The position numbers were made by a program, and so were the translations under genes. A stretch of DNA of 64,000 nucleotides from Roseateles aquatilis (GTDB lineage Bacteria > Pseudomonadota > Gammaproteobacteria > Burkholderiales > Burkholderiaceae_C), in contig NZ_NIOF01000004.1 of NCBI RefSeq assembly GCF_002205645.1, positions 62,001 to 126,000 on the forward strand. Direction: 5' to 3'. Within the stretch, counting starts at the first letter, position 1; every line of letters starts with the position of its first letter. Positions 55,550-64,000 of this stretch are shown one piece after another. The notes beneath the pieces are model-generated. The model was not told the DNA's origin. It did no database searches and saw nothing but the letters and a program-made list of their open reading frames with translations.

Positions 55550-56501
55550 GCAGCGCCTCCAGGGATGAAACGAGCGGGGCCGACGGCGCGGCAAGGCTTG
55601 GGGTCGAGGTCGAGGTCGAGGTCGAGGTCGAGGTCGAGGTCGATGTCGCGGTCGGTGCGGGACTCAAGATCGAGGTCGGGCTGGAGACGGCATGCGACGT
55701 GGCGGCATGCGATGGCACCTGGTCGGCGATCGCCGCCTGACGCTGCAGCCGGACCAGCTCCAGCGCCAGCGGCGACGCGGCCTGCCGCGCGGCATTGGCG
55801 ACGTCGAACTGCTCGACCAGCCGGCCGTCCGCGATCACCGCGGCGCGACGGCACAGCGCGTGCACGACCTCCAGCTCATGGGTGACGATGACCAGCGTCA
55901 CGCCCAGCCGCGCGTTGACGTCGGCCAGCGTGGCGAGCAGCTCGCGCGTGGTCTCGGCGTCGAGCGCCGAGGTCGGCTCGTCGCACAGCAGCACGTCGGG
56001 ACGCGGCGCCAACGCGCGGGCGATGGCCACGCGCTGCTTCTGCCCGCCGCTGAGCTGCGCCGGATAGCTGTCGGCCTTATCGGCCAGGCCGACCAGCGCC
56101 AGGCACTCGGCGACGCGGTCCGCCACCTGGGCGCGCGAATGGCCGGCGTGGAGTCGCAACGGGAAAGCGACGTTCTCCGCCGCCGTCGCGTTCTGCAGCA
56201 GGTTGAACTGCTGGAAGATCATCCCGATCCGCTGACGCGCCAGGCGCAGGTCCTTGGCGGGCAGCGTCGTCAGCTCGCGCCCCGCCACCCGCACCAGGCC
56301 CGCGTCGGGACGCTCGAGCAGGTTGATCAGGCGCAGCAGCGTGGACTTGCCGGCGCCGCTGCGGCCGATCAGGCCGAGGATCTCGCCCGGTCGCACGCTC
56401 AGGCTGACGTCGCGCACCGCGTCGAAGCGGCGCCCGTCCGGCAGCGCGAAGGATTTGGACACACCGTCCAGACGGATCAGCGGGTCGACGACGGCGGTCA
56501 T
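55542..56501 (-). CDS. metN: MetN-like ATP-binding protein without NIL domain
   Basis: 319 aa. Seen: Walker A GRSGAGKST, signature LSGGQKQR, Walker B LLCDEPTSALD and THELEVV. MetN normally ends in a C-terminal NIL/ACT-like methionine-sensing domain of about 80 residues; here that part is replaced after residue 265 by a low-complexity tail with Ser-Thr repeats. Feedback inhibition by bound methionine may therefore be absent, which would suit import of a non-methionine sulfur compound. Confidence 0.88.
   Translation of the reverse strand: MTAVVDPLIRLDGVSKSFALPDGRRFDAVRDVSLSVRPGEILGLIGRSGAGKSTLLRLINLLERPDAGLVRVAGRELTTLPAKDLRLARQRIGMIFQQFNLLQNATAAENVAFPLRLHAGHSRAQVADRVAECLALVGLADKADSYPAQLSGGQKQRVAIARALAPRPDVLLCDEPTSALDAETTRELLATLADVNARLGVTLVIVTHELEVVHALCRRAAVIADGRLVEQFDVANAARQAASPLALELVRLQRQAAIADQVPSHAATSHAVSSPTSILSPAPTATSTSTSTSTSTSTSTPSLAAPSAPLVSSLEALRA
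55602..55643. repeat. 6-bp tandem repeat in MetN tail
   Basis: Seven perfect GGTCGA units, coding on the - strand for alternating Ser and Thr in the C-terminal tail of MetN. A slippage-prone microsatellite that keeps frame in whole units. Confidence 0.9.
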
Positions 56502-56574
56502 GGGGAGGCCTCGCGTTCGATGGTTTTCTATCGGTCGGGTGAGCGGTGCGTCCGGCCTTCCGGCGCCCGGTCGA

Positions 56575-57849
56575 TCAGGAGTACGCCGTCGGATCGGGAA
56601 TGCGGCCGTCGAGGTGGAAGCGGCCGATGTCGCGCAGCTTGTAGTCGACAGGGTCGTGCAGCGTGTGGACCCGCGCGTTGCGCCAGAAGCGGTCGAGCCC
56701 GAACTCGGCCGAGGTGCTGCGCGCGCCGGTCAATTCGAAGAGCTGGCTGCTCACCTCGACGCTGGCGCGATGCGCCAGCACCTTCGCCTCGGCGCTGGCG
56801 ACGGCCACTTCACCGCGCTCGCGCGCCGTGACCGCCTCGCCGCGATCGAGCGCCTGACGCAGCCGCTCGACCGCGTCGGCGGCCACCGATTGCGCCGCGC
56901 GCACCTTGAGCCACAGGTCGCCGTAGCGGTGTTGGATCAGCGGATCGTCGACCGCCCGCCCCACGCCGGACGCGGACCAGGCCCGCGCGCGCGTCGCCGT
57001 GTAGCGGCGCGCCTCGTCGAAGGCGCCCTCGGCGAGGCCCAGGTACAGGTGGGTCATGATCAGTTGCGCGATCTGGGAGCGCAGCGTCGCGCGCGGCGTC
57101 GGGCCCTGCCCCGGCACCTGCAGCAGTTCCTCGTCGTCCAGCCGCACGGCGTCGAAACGCACGGTGCCGCTGTCGGTCTGGCGCTGGCCGAAGGCGTCCC
57201 AGTCCTGCTCGACCCGCACGCCATCGCGGCGCGTCGGCACGATGCCGATCAGGAAGCCGCCCTCGTCGGTCGCCGCCGACAGCGTCAGCCGGTCCGAGCC
57301 CAGCGCGCCCGAGCAGAAGCTCTTCACGCCGTCCAGCCGCCAGCCGCCGCCGTCGCGCACGGCGGTCAGGCGCGTGTCGGCGGGATTGAGCGCGTTGCCC
57401 CAGAACAGGCGCTGCTCGGCGGTCTCGCGCAGGTGCCGCGCGCCGTGCTGCGTCGCGGCGGGGCCGCCGTACAGCGATACGCCGTAGAGCTGCAGATGGT
57501 GGAAGCCCAGCACATGCGCGAGCGCGCTGTCGACTCGGGCCAGACGGCGCACGACCTGGAAGAACGCCGCCACGCCGCCACCCAATCCGCCCAGCGCGGC
57601 CGGCACGGTCAGGGCCAGCAGGCCGCTGGCGCGGATCAGCTCGCGCTGCTCCGCCGCATGGCCGCCCTCGCGGTCGCGCCGCACGGCGGTGGCGGCCAGT
57701 TGCTCGACCAGGCCGTCCAGCACGGGACCGATCGCGCGGGCCAGATCCAGCTCGACATCACGGTACGGCGCGGCGGAGCGATCGGTCGTCGCACCGGACG
57801 CGGGGACGGACACAGGATCGACGGGACGATTCAGGAGACTGCTGGTCAT
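56575..57849 (-). CDS. SfnB/DszC-type acyl-CoA-dehydrogenase-like monooxygenase
   Basis: 424 aa. Seen: an acyl-CoA dehydrogenase fold with GLLALTVPAALGGLGGG, SALAHVLGFHHLQ and a C-terminal SSQLFELTGARSTSAEFGLDRFWRNARVHTLHDP segment, as in SfnB and DszC, flavin-dependent monooxygenases used in desulfurisation. It heads the - strand sulfur operon 73 bp before metN. Substrate unknown; likely an organosulfur compound. Confidence 0.85.
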   Translation of the reverse strand: MTSSLLNRPVDPVSVPASGATTDRSAAPYRDVELDLARAIGPVLDGLVEQLAATAVRRDREGGHAAEQRELIRASGLLALTVPAALGGLGGGVAAFFQVVRRLARVDSALAHVLGFHHLQLYGVSLYGGPAATQHGARHLRETAEQRLFWGNALNPADTRLTAVRDGGGWRLDGVKSFCSGALGSDRLTLSAATDEGGFLIGIVPTRRDGVRVEQDWDAFGQRQTDSGTVRFDAVRLDDEELLQVPGQGPTPRATLRSQIAQLIMTHLYLGLAEGAFDEARRYTATRARAWSASGVGRAVDDPLIQHRYGDLWLKVRAAQSVAADAVERLRQALDRGEAVTARERGEVAVASAEAKVLAHRASVEVSSQLFELTGARSTSAEFGLDRFWRNARVHTLHDPVDYKLRDIGRFHLDGRIPDPTAYS

Positions 57850-57962
57850 CGGCGGGCGGAAATCAGGGCGCCACGGGGCGCGATGCCGCCGAGTGTTCCT
57901 GTCCGCGCTCGCGGATCGAAGCGAGAAATTCGTCTGTGCTTATGCGGCCCCCGCGCGGTGGA

Positions 57963-58181
57963 TCAGGTCCGTTCCTTGATCCAGGTCGACGCGTTCGTCG
58001 CGGCTTGCGCGTTGCTCTGGATGCCCACGCGCTGGGACAGGGCTCGCAAGTTGGCGGCGCATTGCTCGATGTGCGCCTTGTCGGGGTGCCAGGGGCCGGC
58101 GCAATCGCCGCCGCTGTTCAGGTTGGCGCTCTTCGTATAAACGACGCGCCAGAGCGTTTGCTTGAGGGTCGTGGCATCCAT
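57963..58181 (-). CDS. Conserved-looking 72-aa protein of unknown function
   Basis: Strong RBS AAGGAG lies upstream of ATG at 58181, supporting expression. The protein starts MDATTLKQTLWRVVYTKSA and has two Cys (GGDCAGPW and EQCAANL) and no signal peptide or membrane helix. Family not recognised. It is in the same orientation as the sulfur operon, 113 bp upstream of its head, and divergent from the response regulator. Confidence 0.6.
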   Translation of the reverse strand: MDATTLKQTLWRVVYTKSANLNSGGDCAGPWHPDKAHIEQCAANLRALSQRVGIQSNAQAATNASTWIKERT

Positions 58182-58382
58182 GCCTCTTCTCCTTCAAGAG
58201 CGCGCCTCGCGGGTCGCGGCGCGACTGGGTGACGTGAAGTATCCCCAACCCCCAGCCGCGCCGGCAAGCGGGCATCGCCGGCACGGCCTGTAGGCGATCG
58301 CCCGACATCGGGGCGCCGGGGCGATCGCCGCCCCGGGCTTGCCCCATGGAAGGGCACGGCGCCGGCTGTTAATCTGCCGTTC

Positions 58383-59060
58383 ATGAACCTACTGCTCGCC
58401 GAAGACGATGCCATCCTGGCCGACGCCCTGTGCGAACAGATGCGCGCCATCGGCTTCACCGTGGAGCATGCGCCCAACGGCGCGGTCGCGCAGTACCTGC
58501 TCGCCAAGCAGGCCTTCGACGTGGTCGTGCTGGACCTGGGCCTGCCGATGGTGGGCGGGCTCGAAGTGCTGCGCCAACTGCGGCAGACCGACGAGTCCCT
58601 GCCGGTGCTGATCCTCACCGCGCTGGACAGCCTGGAAGACCGCGTCGCCGGGCTCAACGCCGGGGCCGACGACTACCTGACCAAGCCCTTCGACTTCCCC
58701 GAGCTCGAAGCCAGACTGCGTGCCCTGCTGCGCCGCAGCCGCGCGCTCAAGGCCAGCACCGAGCTGGGCCAGCTCAGCATGCAGCGCGAGACGCGCAGCG
58801 CGCAGGTGCGGGGCGAGATGCTGGAGCTGAGCCCGCGCGAGTTCGACCTGCTCGATCTGCTGCTCACGCACCAGGGCCGCGTCATCACGAAGGAGCAGAT
58901 CAACCAGGCCTGGTCGGGCGACCGCGGCGCCGACACCCTGGCCGCCAACAACGCCGTCGAGGTCTACATCCACCGCCTGCGCCGCAAGCTCGAAGGCGCG
59001 CAGGTGGCGATCCGCACGGTGCGCGGCCTGGGCTACCTGCTCGAGCTGGAGCGGACCTGA
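58383..59060 (+). CDS. OmpR-family response regulator (TctD/QseB-like)
   Basis: 225 aa. Seen: acidic pocket EDD near residue 7, phosphoacceptor Asp in VVLDLGLPM near 51, Lys in TKPFDF near 101, then a winged-helix DNA-binding domain with ELSPREFDLL and NAVEVYIHRLRRKL and VRGLGYLLE. Pairs with the kinase 52 bp downstream. Confidence 0.95.
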   Translation: MNLLLAEDDAILADALCEQMRAIGFTVEHAPNGAVAQYLLAKQAFDVVVLDLGLPMVGGLEVLRQLRQTDESLPVLILTALDSLEDRVAGLNAGADDYLTKPFDFPELEARLRALLRRSRALKASTELGQLSMQRETRSAQVRGEMLELSPREFDLLDLLLTHQGRVITKEQINQAWSGDRGADTLAANNAVEVYIHRLRRKLEGAQVAIRTVRGLGYLLELERT

Positions 59061-59112
59061 CGTCACGCCGCCCTCGCCGGCCCACCTCCGCCCTTCCCCC
59101 TTTCACCGTGCC

Positions 59113-60546
59113 ATGAGTCCGCAGCGGTTCTCGCTCAAACGCCAACTGCTGCTGTGGCTGCTGCTGCCGCAACTCGTGCTGTGGCTGGCCGGGGCGGCCT
59201 TCAGCTATCGCCTGGCCGGGCGCTACGCCAACGAGGCGGTCGACGCGACGCTGCTGCAGGCCACGCGCTCGCTGGCGCGGCAGGTCAAGCCGATGGGCAA
59301 CGGCCTGCTGATCGACTTCCCGCGCGCGGCGCAGGACGTGCTGGAGGCCGACCCCAGCGACAAGCTGCTCTACACCGTCAGCTCGCCGCCGGGCAAGTTC
59401 ATCCTCGGCAATCGCAACCTGCCCAGCCCGCCGGCGATGCCCGCCAGCCCGCCGCTGGGCGAGGCGCAGTTCTACGACGGCGAGCTCGACGGCCAGGACG
59501 GCGACGGCCAGCCGGCGTCGCCGGTGCGCGTGGCCGCGCTGTACCTGCAATTCGGCGAGAACCCGAAGGCGCAACAGACGATGCTGGTGCAGGTCGCGCG
59601 CTCCAGCGCCAATCGCGAGCTGCTCGCGCGCCGGCTGCTGATCGACACGATGCTGCCGCTGTCGGCGCTGATCGTGCTCATGAGCATGATCGTGTGGGCG
59701 GGCGTGGGCGCCGGCCTGGCGCCGATCGCGCGGCTGCGCGGGCTGGTCGAGGGCCGCAAGCCCAACGACCTGCGGCCGATCGAGCTCGACGCCGCGCCGC
59801 AGGAGCTGCGCTCGCTGGCGCAGGCGATCAACGATCTGCTGGAGGCGGTGCGCCACAACGTGCAGGGCCAGCGCCGCTTCATCAGCGACGCGGCCCACCA
59901 GCTGCGCACGCCGCTGGCGGGGCTCAAGAGCCAGAGCGAGCTCGCGCTGGCCGAGGCCCCGCCCGGTCCGCTGACGATGCGGCTGGCGCGCGTGCATGAG
60001 AGCGCGACGCGCAGCGCCCACCTCGTCAACCAGTTGCTGGCGCTGGCACGCACCGAGCCCGAATCGCTGACGCGCCAGACGCCGGAGCACCTCGACCTGG
60101 GCCGACTGGCGCGCGAGGTCACCGCCGAGCTGGTGCCGCGCGCGCTGCAGCACAACGTGGACCTCGGCTACGACGGTCCCGACTGCGAGGAGCCCGAGCA
60201 CGCGCCCGTCCAGGTGATCGGCATCCCGCTATTGCTGCGCGAGGCGCTGGTCAACCTGGTGGACAACGCCCTGCGGTACGCGGGCCGCGGCGCCAGCGTC
60301 ACCGTGCAGGTCCGCGCCGTGGGCGGCCGAGCCGAGCTGGTCGTCACCGACAACGGCCCGGGCATTCCGAGCGACCTGAGGGAGCAGGTCTTCGAGCGCT
60401 TCTTCCGCGGCACCCACGAGGGCAATGGCTGCGGACTGGGCCTGGCGATCGTCAAGGAGATCGTCGAGCGTCACGGCGGCCGCATCGCGCTGTCCGGCGT
60501 CGCACCGCACGGCCTGCGCGTGGCGATCGATCTGCCACTGCCCTGA
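59113..60546 (+). CDS. Sensor histidine kinase (TctE/QseC-like)
   Basis: 477 aa. Seen: transmembrane helix 1 (about 10-35), a periplasmic sensor region rich in Pro/Gly, helix 2 (about 180-205), HAMP-like linker, H-box FISDAAHQLRTPLAG near 260, N-box NLVDNALRYA near 380, G-boxes TDNGPGIPS and GCGLGLAIV. It phosphorylates the upstream regulator. Because sugar-porin and sugar ABC genes follow, it may control them, as GtrS-GltR does for glucose uptake in Pseudomonas; this is inference. Its final codons form the start of the downstream tandem duplication. Confidence 0.94.
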   Translation: MSPQRFSLKRQLLLWLLLPQLVLWLAGAAFSYRLAGRYANEAVDATLLQATRSLARQVKPMGNGLLIDFPRAAQDVLEADPSDKLLYTVSSPPGKFILGNRNLPSPPAMPASPPLGEAQFYDGELDGQDGDGQPASPVRVAALYLQFGENPKAQQTMLVQVARSSANRELLARRLLIDTMLPLSALIVLMSMIVWAGVGAGLAPIARLRGLVEGRKPNDLRPIELDAAPQELRSLAQAINDLLEAVRHNVQGQRRFISDAAHQLRTPLAGLKSQSELALAEAPPGPLTMRLARVHESATRSAHLVNQLLALARTEPESLTRQTPEHLDLGRLAREVTAELVPRALQHNVDLGYDGPDCEEPEHAPVQVIGIPLLLREALVNLVDNALRYAGRGASVTVQVRAVGGRAELVVTDNGPGIPSDLREQVFERFFRGTHEGNGCGLGLAIVKEIVERHGGRIALSGVAPHGLRVAIDLPLP

Positions 60547-60771
60547 CGGACGAGTCCCCAAACCCCTCTCGCCCCTCCCACCCACGCGTCATTCGGTGCA
60601 TCGGATCGGAGCGACCGGGGAGCCCTTTTCGCAAGTCAAAGAAGGTGAATTCGACTGCCGGGAGGCAGTTGGAGAGGAGGGACATGGAGAAAAGGGCTCC
60701 CCGGTCGCTCCGATCACGCTCGGTCCAATCCCGACGACGCCCGATCCCGAGCCATTCAGACGCCATCCGCC
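60538..60771. repeat. Copy 1 of 234-bp tandem direct repeat
   Basis: Starts in the last codons of the kinase gene and is followed head-to-tail by copy 2 with roughly 90 percent identity by eye. It contains a 27-bp perfect inverted repeat (60604-60630 with 60689-60715) around a 58-nt loop that holds GAGGAGGGACATG. Short ORFs in it are not credible genes. Confidence 0.85.
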
Positions 60772-61008
60772 CTGCCCTGACGGACGAGTCCCCAAACCCC
60801 TCTTGGTCCTCCCACCCACACGTCACTCGGTGCATCGGATCGGAGCGACCGGGGAGCCCTTTTCGTAAGTCAAGGAAGGTGAATTCGACTGCCGGTAGGC
60901 AGTTGAAGAGGAGGGACATGGAGAAAAGGGCGCCCCGGTCGCTCCGATCACGCTCGGTCCAATCCCGGACGACGCCCGATCCCGAGGCATTCGCACGCCA
61001 TCCGCCCC
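60772..61008. repeat. Copy 2 of 234-bp tandem direct repeat
   Basis: Same element as copy 1 with scattered substitutions and small indels. Its 27-bp inverted repeat (60838-60864 with 60923-60949) has one mismatch. The identical ends and retained arms suggest either recent duplication or structural constraint. Confidence 0.85.
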
Positions 61009-61185
61009 CAAAGGGATCACACGCGAGCATTTGCGCGAACACCGCGCACCACGCCATCCTGGTAAGCACCAATATAGTTTTATTAACAGAAAATTAAAGT
61101 TCAGTCCGCATGCAAGAAAGATAAACGTCCGCTTAACGATCGCACGCCCGGAGCAGCGTTCGGCGGACCACAACGGAGACTGAAC
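61009..61185. other. AT-rich leader of the sugar-uptake operon
   Basis: About 177 bp upstream of the porin, notably AT-rich from 61070 to 61135 within a GC-rich genome, so it likely holds the operon promoter. A TATAGT hexamer (61073-61078) is present but lacks a matching -35; no promoter is assigned with confidence. Confidence 0.5.
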
Positions 61186-62373
61186 ATGACCCGCACCCCG
61201 CACGCACGTGCAACGCTTTCCATGGCCGCCGGCCTGCTGCTGGCCGCCGGCTCCGCCCAGGCGGTGGATTTCACCGGCTACTTCCGCGCCGGCCCGGGCG
61301 GCACCACCGACGGCGGCGTCAGCCGAGCCTGCTACGCCCTGAACGGCGGCACGGGCGGCATGAAGTACCGGCTCGGCAACGAGTGCGACATCTACGGCGA
61401 GTTCCAGCTCGCGCAGGGCTTCAAGAAGGACGGCATCGACTACAGGGTGGTGCTGATGACCGACTACTGGAACCCGCATTCCGACGCGGACGACGCCAAG
61501 CACCTGCGCCTGGCGCAGATGTACGCCGAGGCCAAGGGCTTCGACTTCGCGCCCGAGGCCACCGTCTGGGCCGGCAAGGAACGCGGCCGCCGCGGCGACG
61601 TGCACATCGTCGACACCTACTTCACCGAGATGGCCGGCATCGGAGCCGGCATCAAGGGCCTGGGCATCGGCCCGGGCAAGCTGGGCGTCGCGTACTACAC
61701 CAACGACAAGGACAACAACCAGCGCCCCGCCCATCGCGGCAACGTCGAGTATGTCGACATGCCGACCAACGAGAACGGCGCGCTGAACATCTTCGCCACC
61801 GCGACCAAGTCGCAGTTCGCGGGAGGCACCAACGGCTGGGGCCTGGCGTTCAAGCATGTGCAGGGCAAGCTGTTCGGCACCTCGCTGAACAACGTGCTGT
61901 GGGTGCAATACGCGCAGGGCTCGACCGGGCTGAACTCCAACTTCGGCGACCAGACCGCGACCTCCGCGGCCAAGAAGGTCCGCATCGTCGAGTCGGTCAA
62001 CTTCCAGCAAGGCGCCTGGGGCGGCATGGGCATGCTGCTGTGGGCCAACGAGAAGGACAACGCCGGCAAGGCCACGGTGTCCACCTCGGTCGGCGGTCGC
62101 GTGTCCTATGCGGTGACCCGCAACTTCAAGCTGCTCACCGAGGCCGGCGTCTCGCAATACAAGCCAGACGGCGGCGAACGCGCACGCCTGACCAAGGTGA
62201 CCTTCGCGCCGACGCTGTCCACCGGCCCGGCGCTGATGGACCGACCCGAGTTCCGGCTTTACGTCACCCATGCCAAGTGGAACCGGGCCGCCGGCAACGT
62301 CACGGGCGAGCCCGGCTACGACGGACAGACCTCCGGCACCAGTTTCGGCGCGCAGGTCGAGGTCTGGTTCTGA
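61186..62373 (+). CDS. LamB-type maltoporin-like sugar porin
   Basis: 395 aa. Seen: signal peptide ending GSAQA, VDFTGYFRAGPGGTTDGG as the first strand as in maltoporins, and a C-terminal VEVWF strand with terminal Phe. Outer-membrane channel for sugars or oligosaccharides. Followed by a sugar-binding protein 99 bp downstream. RBS AACGGAG ten bases before ATG. Confidence 0.92.
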   Translation: MTRTPHARATLSMAAGLLLAAGSAQAVDFTGYFRAGPGGTTDGGVSRACYALNGGTGGMKYRLGNECDIYGEFQLAQGFKKDGIDYRVVLMTDYWNPHSDADDAKHLRLAQMYAEAKGFDFAPEATVWAGKERGRRGDVHIVDTYFTEMAGIGAGIKGLGIGPGKLGVAYYTNDKDNNQRPAHRGNVEYVDMPTNENGALNIFATATKSQFAGGTNGWGLAFKHVQGKLFGTSLNNVLWVQYAQGSTGLNSNFGDQTATSAAKKVRIVESVNFQQGAWGGMGMLLWANEKDNAGKATVSTSVGGRVSYAVTRNFKLLTEAGVSQYKPDGGERARLTKVTFAPTLSTGPALMDRPEFRLYVTHAKWNRAAGNVTGEPGYDGQTSGTSFGAQVEVWF

Positions 62374-62472
62374 CGCGTTGAGACGGTTTGCCAGGGGCGG
62401 CTCCCGTCCCCGCTCATACGACATCCCATGACAACATTCACGTCAGCTTCCTGACGACACGGAGACAACGGA

Positions 62473-63726
62473 ATGAACAAGCTCAAGCAACTCTCCCAGG
62501 CGACGGCGCTGTGCGCGCTGATGGCGGCCGGCGCGGCCCGCGCCGGCGAGGTCGAGGTCCTGCACTGGTGGACCAGCGGCGGCGAGGCCAAGGCCGCCAC
62601 CGCGCTGAAGGCCACGCTGCAGAAGCAGGGTCACACCTGGAAGGACTTCGCCGTGGCCGGCGGCGGCGGGGACTCGGCGATGACGGTGCTGAAGTCGCGC
62701 GTGGTGTCGGGCAACGCCCCGGCGGCGGCGCAGATCAAGGGGCCGTCGCTGCAGGAATGGGCCCGCGAGGGCGTGCTGACCAACGTCGACGCGGTCGCCG
62801 CCGCGGGCAAGTGGGACGAGGTCATCCCGCCCGTGGTCGCCAACATCATGAAGTACCAGGGCCATTACATCGCCGCCCCGGTCAACGTGCACCGCGTCAA
62901 CTGGTTGTGGGCCAACCCCGAGGCGCTGAAGAAGGCCGGCGCCAAGCTGCCCACCACCTGGGACGAGTTCTTCGTCACCGCCGAGGCATTGAAGAAGGCC
63001 GGCATCGTTCCGGTCGCCCACGGCGGCCAGAACTGGCAGGACTTCACCGTCTTCGAATCGGTCGCGCTGGGCGTCGGCGGCGTGGACTTCTACAAGAAGG
63101 CGCTGGTGCAGCTGGACCCCGCCACGCTGACCGGTCCGCAGATGGAGAAGGTCCTGGCCACCTTCAAGCGCATCAAGGACTACACCGACAAGAACGCCCC
63201 GGGCCGCGACTGGAACCTGGCCACCGCGATGGTGATCAAGGGCGAGGCCGGCATGCAGCTAATGGGCGACTGGGCCAAGGGCGAATTCATCGCCGCCGGC
63301 AAGGCGCCGGGCAAGGACTTCATCTGCGCCGCCGCCCCCGGCACGCAGAAGGCCTTCACCTTCAACATCGACTCGTTCGCGCTGTTCCAGCTGAAGAACG
63401 CGGCCAACCAGAAGGCCCAGCAGGACCTTGCCACGGCCATCATGTCGCCGGAGTTCCAGGAGCTGTTCAACCTGAACAAGGGCTCGATCCCCGTGCGCAC
63501 CGGCATGAAGATGGACAAGTTCGACGACTGCGCCAAACAGTCGGCCGCGGACTTCGCCGCCGACGCCAAGGCCGGCACGCTGGTGCCGTCGATCGCCCAC
63601 GGCATGGCCGTGCCGGCGGCGGCCGAGGGCGCGATGAAGGACGTCGTCAGCCAGTTCTGGAACAGCGACAAGATGACCGCCAAGGACGCACAGGCCAAGC
63701 TGGCCTCCGCCGCACGGACGAAGTAA
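62473..63726 (+). CDS. Sugar ABC transporter substrate-binding protein
   Basis: 417 aa. Seen: signal peptide ending ARAGE, then [14 protein letters not shown] typical of family-1 sugar-binding proteins such as GtsA/glucose- and mannose-binding proteins, and the C-terminal [10 protein letters not shown] segment. RBS CGGAGA before ATG. Probably works with the permease that starts at 63822. Similarity to glucose-type proteins is from pattern only. Confidence 0.92.
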   Translation: MNKLKQLSQATALCALMAAGAARAGEVEVLHWWTSGGEAKAATALKATLQKQGHTWKDFAVAGGGGDSAMTVLKSRVVSGNAPAAAQIKGPSLQEWAREGVLTNVDAVAAAGKWDEVIPPVVANIMKYQGHYIAAPVNVHRVNWLWANPEALKKAGAKLPTTWDEFFVTAEALKKAGIVPVAHGGQNWQDFTVFESVALGVGGVDFYKKALVQLDPATLTGPQMEKVLATFKRIKDYTDKNAPGRDWNLATAMVIKGEAGMQLMGDWAKGEFIAAGKAPGKDFICAAAPGTQKAFTFNIDSFALFQLKNAANQKAQQDLATAIMSPEFQELFNLNKGSIPVRTGMKMDKFDDCAKQSAADFAADAKAGTLVPSIAHGMAVPAAAEGAMKDVVSQFWNSDKMTAKDAQAKLASAARTK

Positions 63727-63821
63727 AGCCGTCGGAGCGGACGCCGTCGGGCGCCCGCTCCGCATCCGCCTCGCCTCCCCCTTCCGCACGCCCCGCGCGT
63801 GCCCGCCGCAGGCCCGCTCGC

Positions 63822-64000
63822 ATGTCCGCTTCCCGAGCTCCGCGCAGTCCCTGGCTTCCCAAGCTGGTGGTCGCGCCGACCTTCCTGATCTCGTTTCTCT
63901 TCATCTACGGCCTGATGGCCTGGAACGGCTACCTGTCGCTGTCCGCGTCACGGCTGCTGCCCAACTACAGCTTCGTCGGCCTGGGCCAGTACCGCGCCCT
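63822..64000 (+). CDS. Sugar ABC transporter permease, 5' part
   Basis: The first 59 residues (MSASRAPRSPWLPKLVVAPTF...) are present and run off the window. Seen: basic N-terminus, one hydrophobic helix and the YSFVGLGQYR segment common to MalF/UgpA-type permeases. Partner of the preceding binding protein. Confidence 0.88.
   Translation, partial: MSASRAPRSPWLPKLVVAPTFLISFLFIYGLMAWNGYLSLSASRLLPNYSFVGLGQYRA

Noticed and set aside
60538-61008. Insertion sequence
   Set aside because: Inverted repeats are present but there is no transposase and no target-site duplication that I can see.
60538-61072. Short ORFs with GSPVAPI-like peptides in the tandem repeat
   Set aside because: They appear on both strands and in both repeat copies because of the inverted repeats; no domain, and the DNA is repeat structure.

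Overview
The window is high-GC DNA with Burkholderiales character: a PvdS/OrbS-type ECF sigma factor, an acyl-ligase-primed NRPS-PKS siderophore line, CydABX, ClsB, and SsuEADCB plus MetNIQ. The layout fits the Comamonadaceae/Roseateles-Mitsuaria side of the order, but genus is an inference. No rRNA, tRNA, CRISPR array or transposase was recognised.

Region 1 (1-31.7 kb) is a lipopeptide siderophore locus. At the left edge is the 3' part of a TonB-dependent receptor (+ strand) ending in a clear terminator. Everything from 31.7 kb down to 1.6 kb is on the - strand: an ECF sigma factor under a Fur box, a stand-alone FecR N-terminal-like protein, MbtH, a type II thioesterase, a possible 54-aa ORF, a SyrP/TauD-type aspartyl beta-hydroxylase, and five megasynthase genes with start/stop contacts. 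The predicted line is FAAL-ACP-C-A-T / KS-AT-KR-ACP / C-A-T / C-A-T-E-C-A-T / C-A-T-TE. Pocket residues read by eye give Thr for the third protein and Asp for the last module. Two other modules share one code (DGEGSGGVTK) and another reads DGEDHGTVTK; both have acidic pockets that would suit ornithine-like residues. The inferred product is fatty acyl-X-(reduced malonate extension)-Thr-D-X-Y-Asp, with Asp probably hydroxylated. The design resembles photoreactive beta-hydroxyaspartate lipopeptide siderophores such as cupriachelin and variochelin.

Region 2 (32.1-39.3 kb) is a cytochrome bd oxidase unit: a single-polypeptide CydDC fusion, CydA, CydB and a 48-aa CydX, followed by a 32-aa membrane peptide ORF with its own promoter-like sequence. 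Region 3 (39.4-44.4 kb) is an overlapping envelope set (EEP-family phosphoesterase, ClsB-type cardiolipin synthase, lysylphosphatidylglycerol-synthase-like membrane protein), then a small secreted protein and an MgtC/SapB-DUF4010 membrane protein.

Region 4 (44.6-57.9 kb) is an organosulfur scavenging island on the - strand: ssuEADCB, then a second taurine/sulfonate-type ABC set tied by overlaps to a flavin-dependent monooxygenase, MetQ, MetI and MetN, with an acyl-CoA-dehydrogenase-like (SfnB/DszC-type) monooxygenase at the head. Region 5 (58-64 kb) holds a small orphan gene, an OmpR-type response regulator and its kinase, a 234-bp tandem duplication carrying long inverted repeats, and the start of a sugar-uptake operon (LamB-like porin, solute-binding protein, permease cut by the window edge).

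A recurring oddity is in-frame short tandem repeats (6-9 bp units) placed in interdomain or terminal segments of several large proteins.
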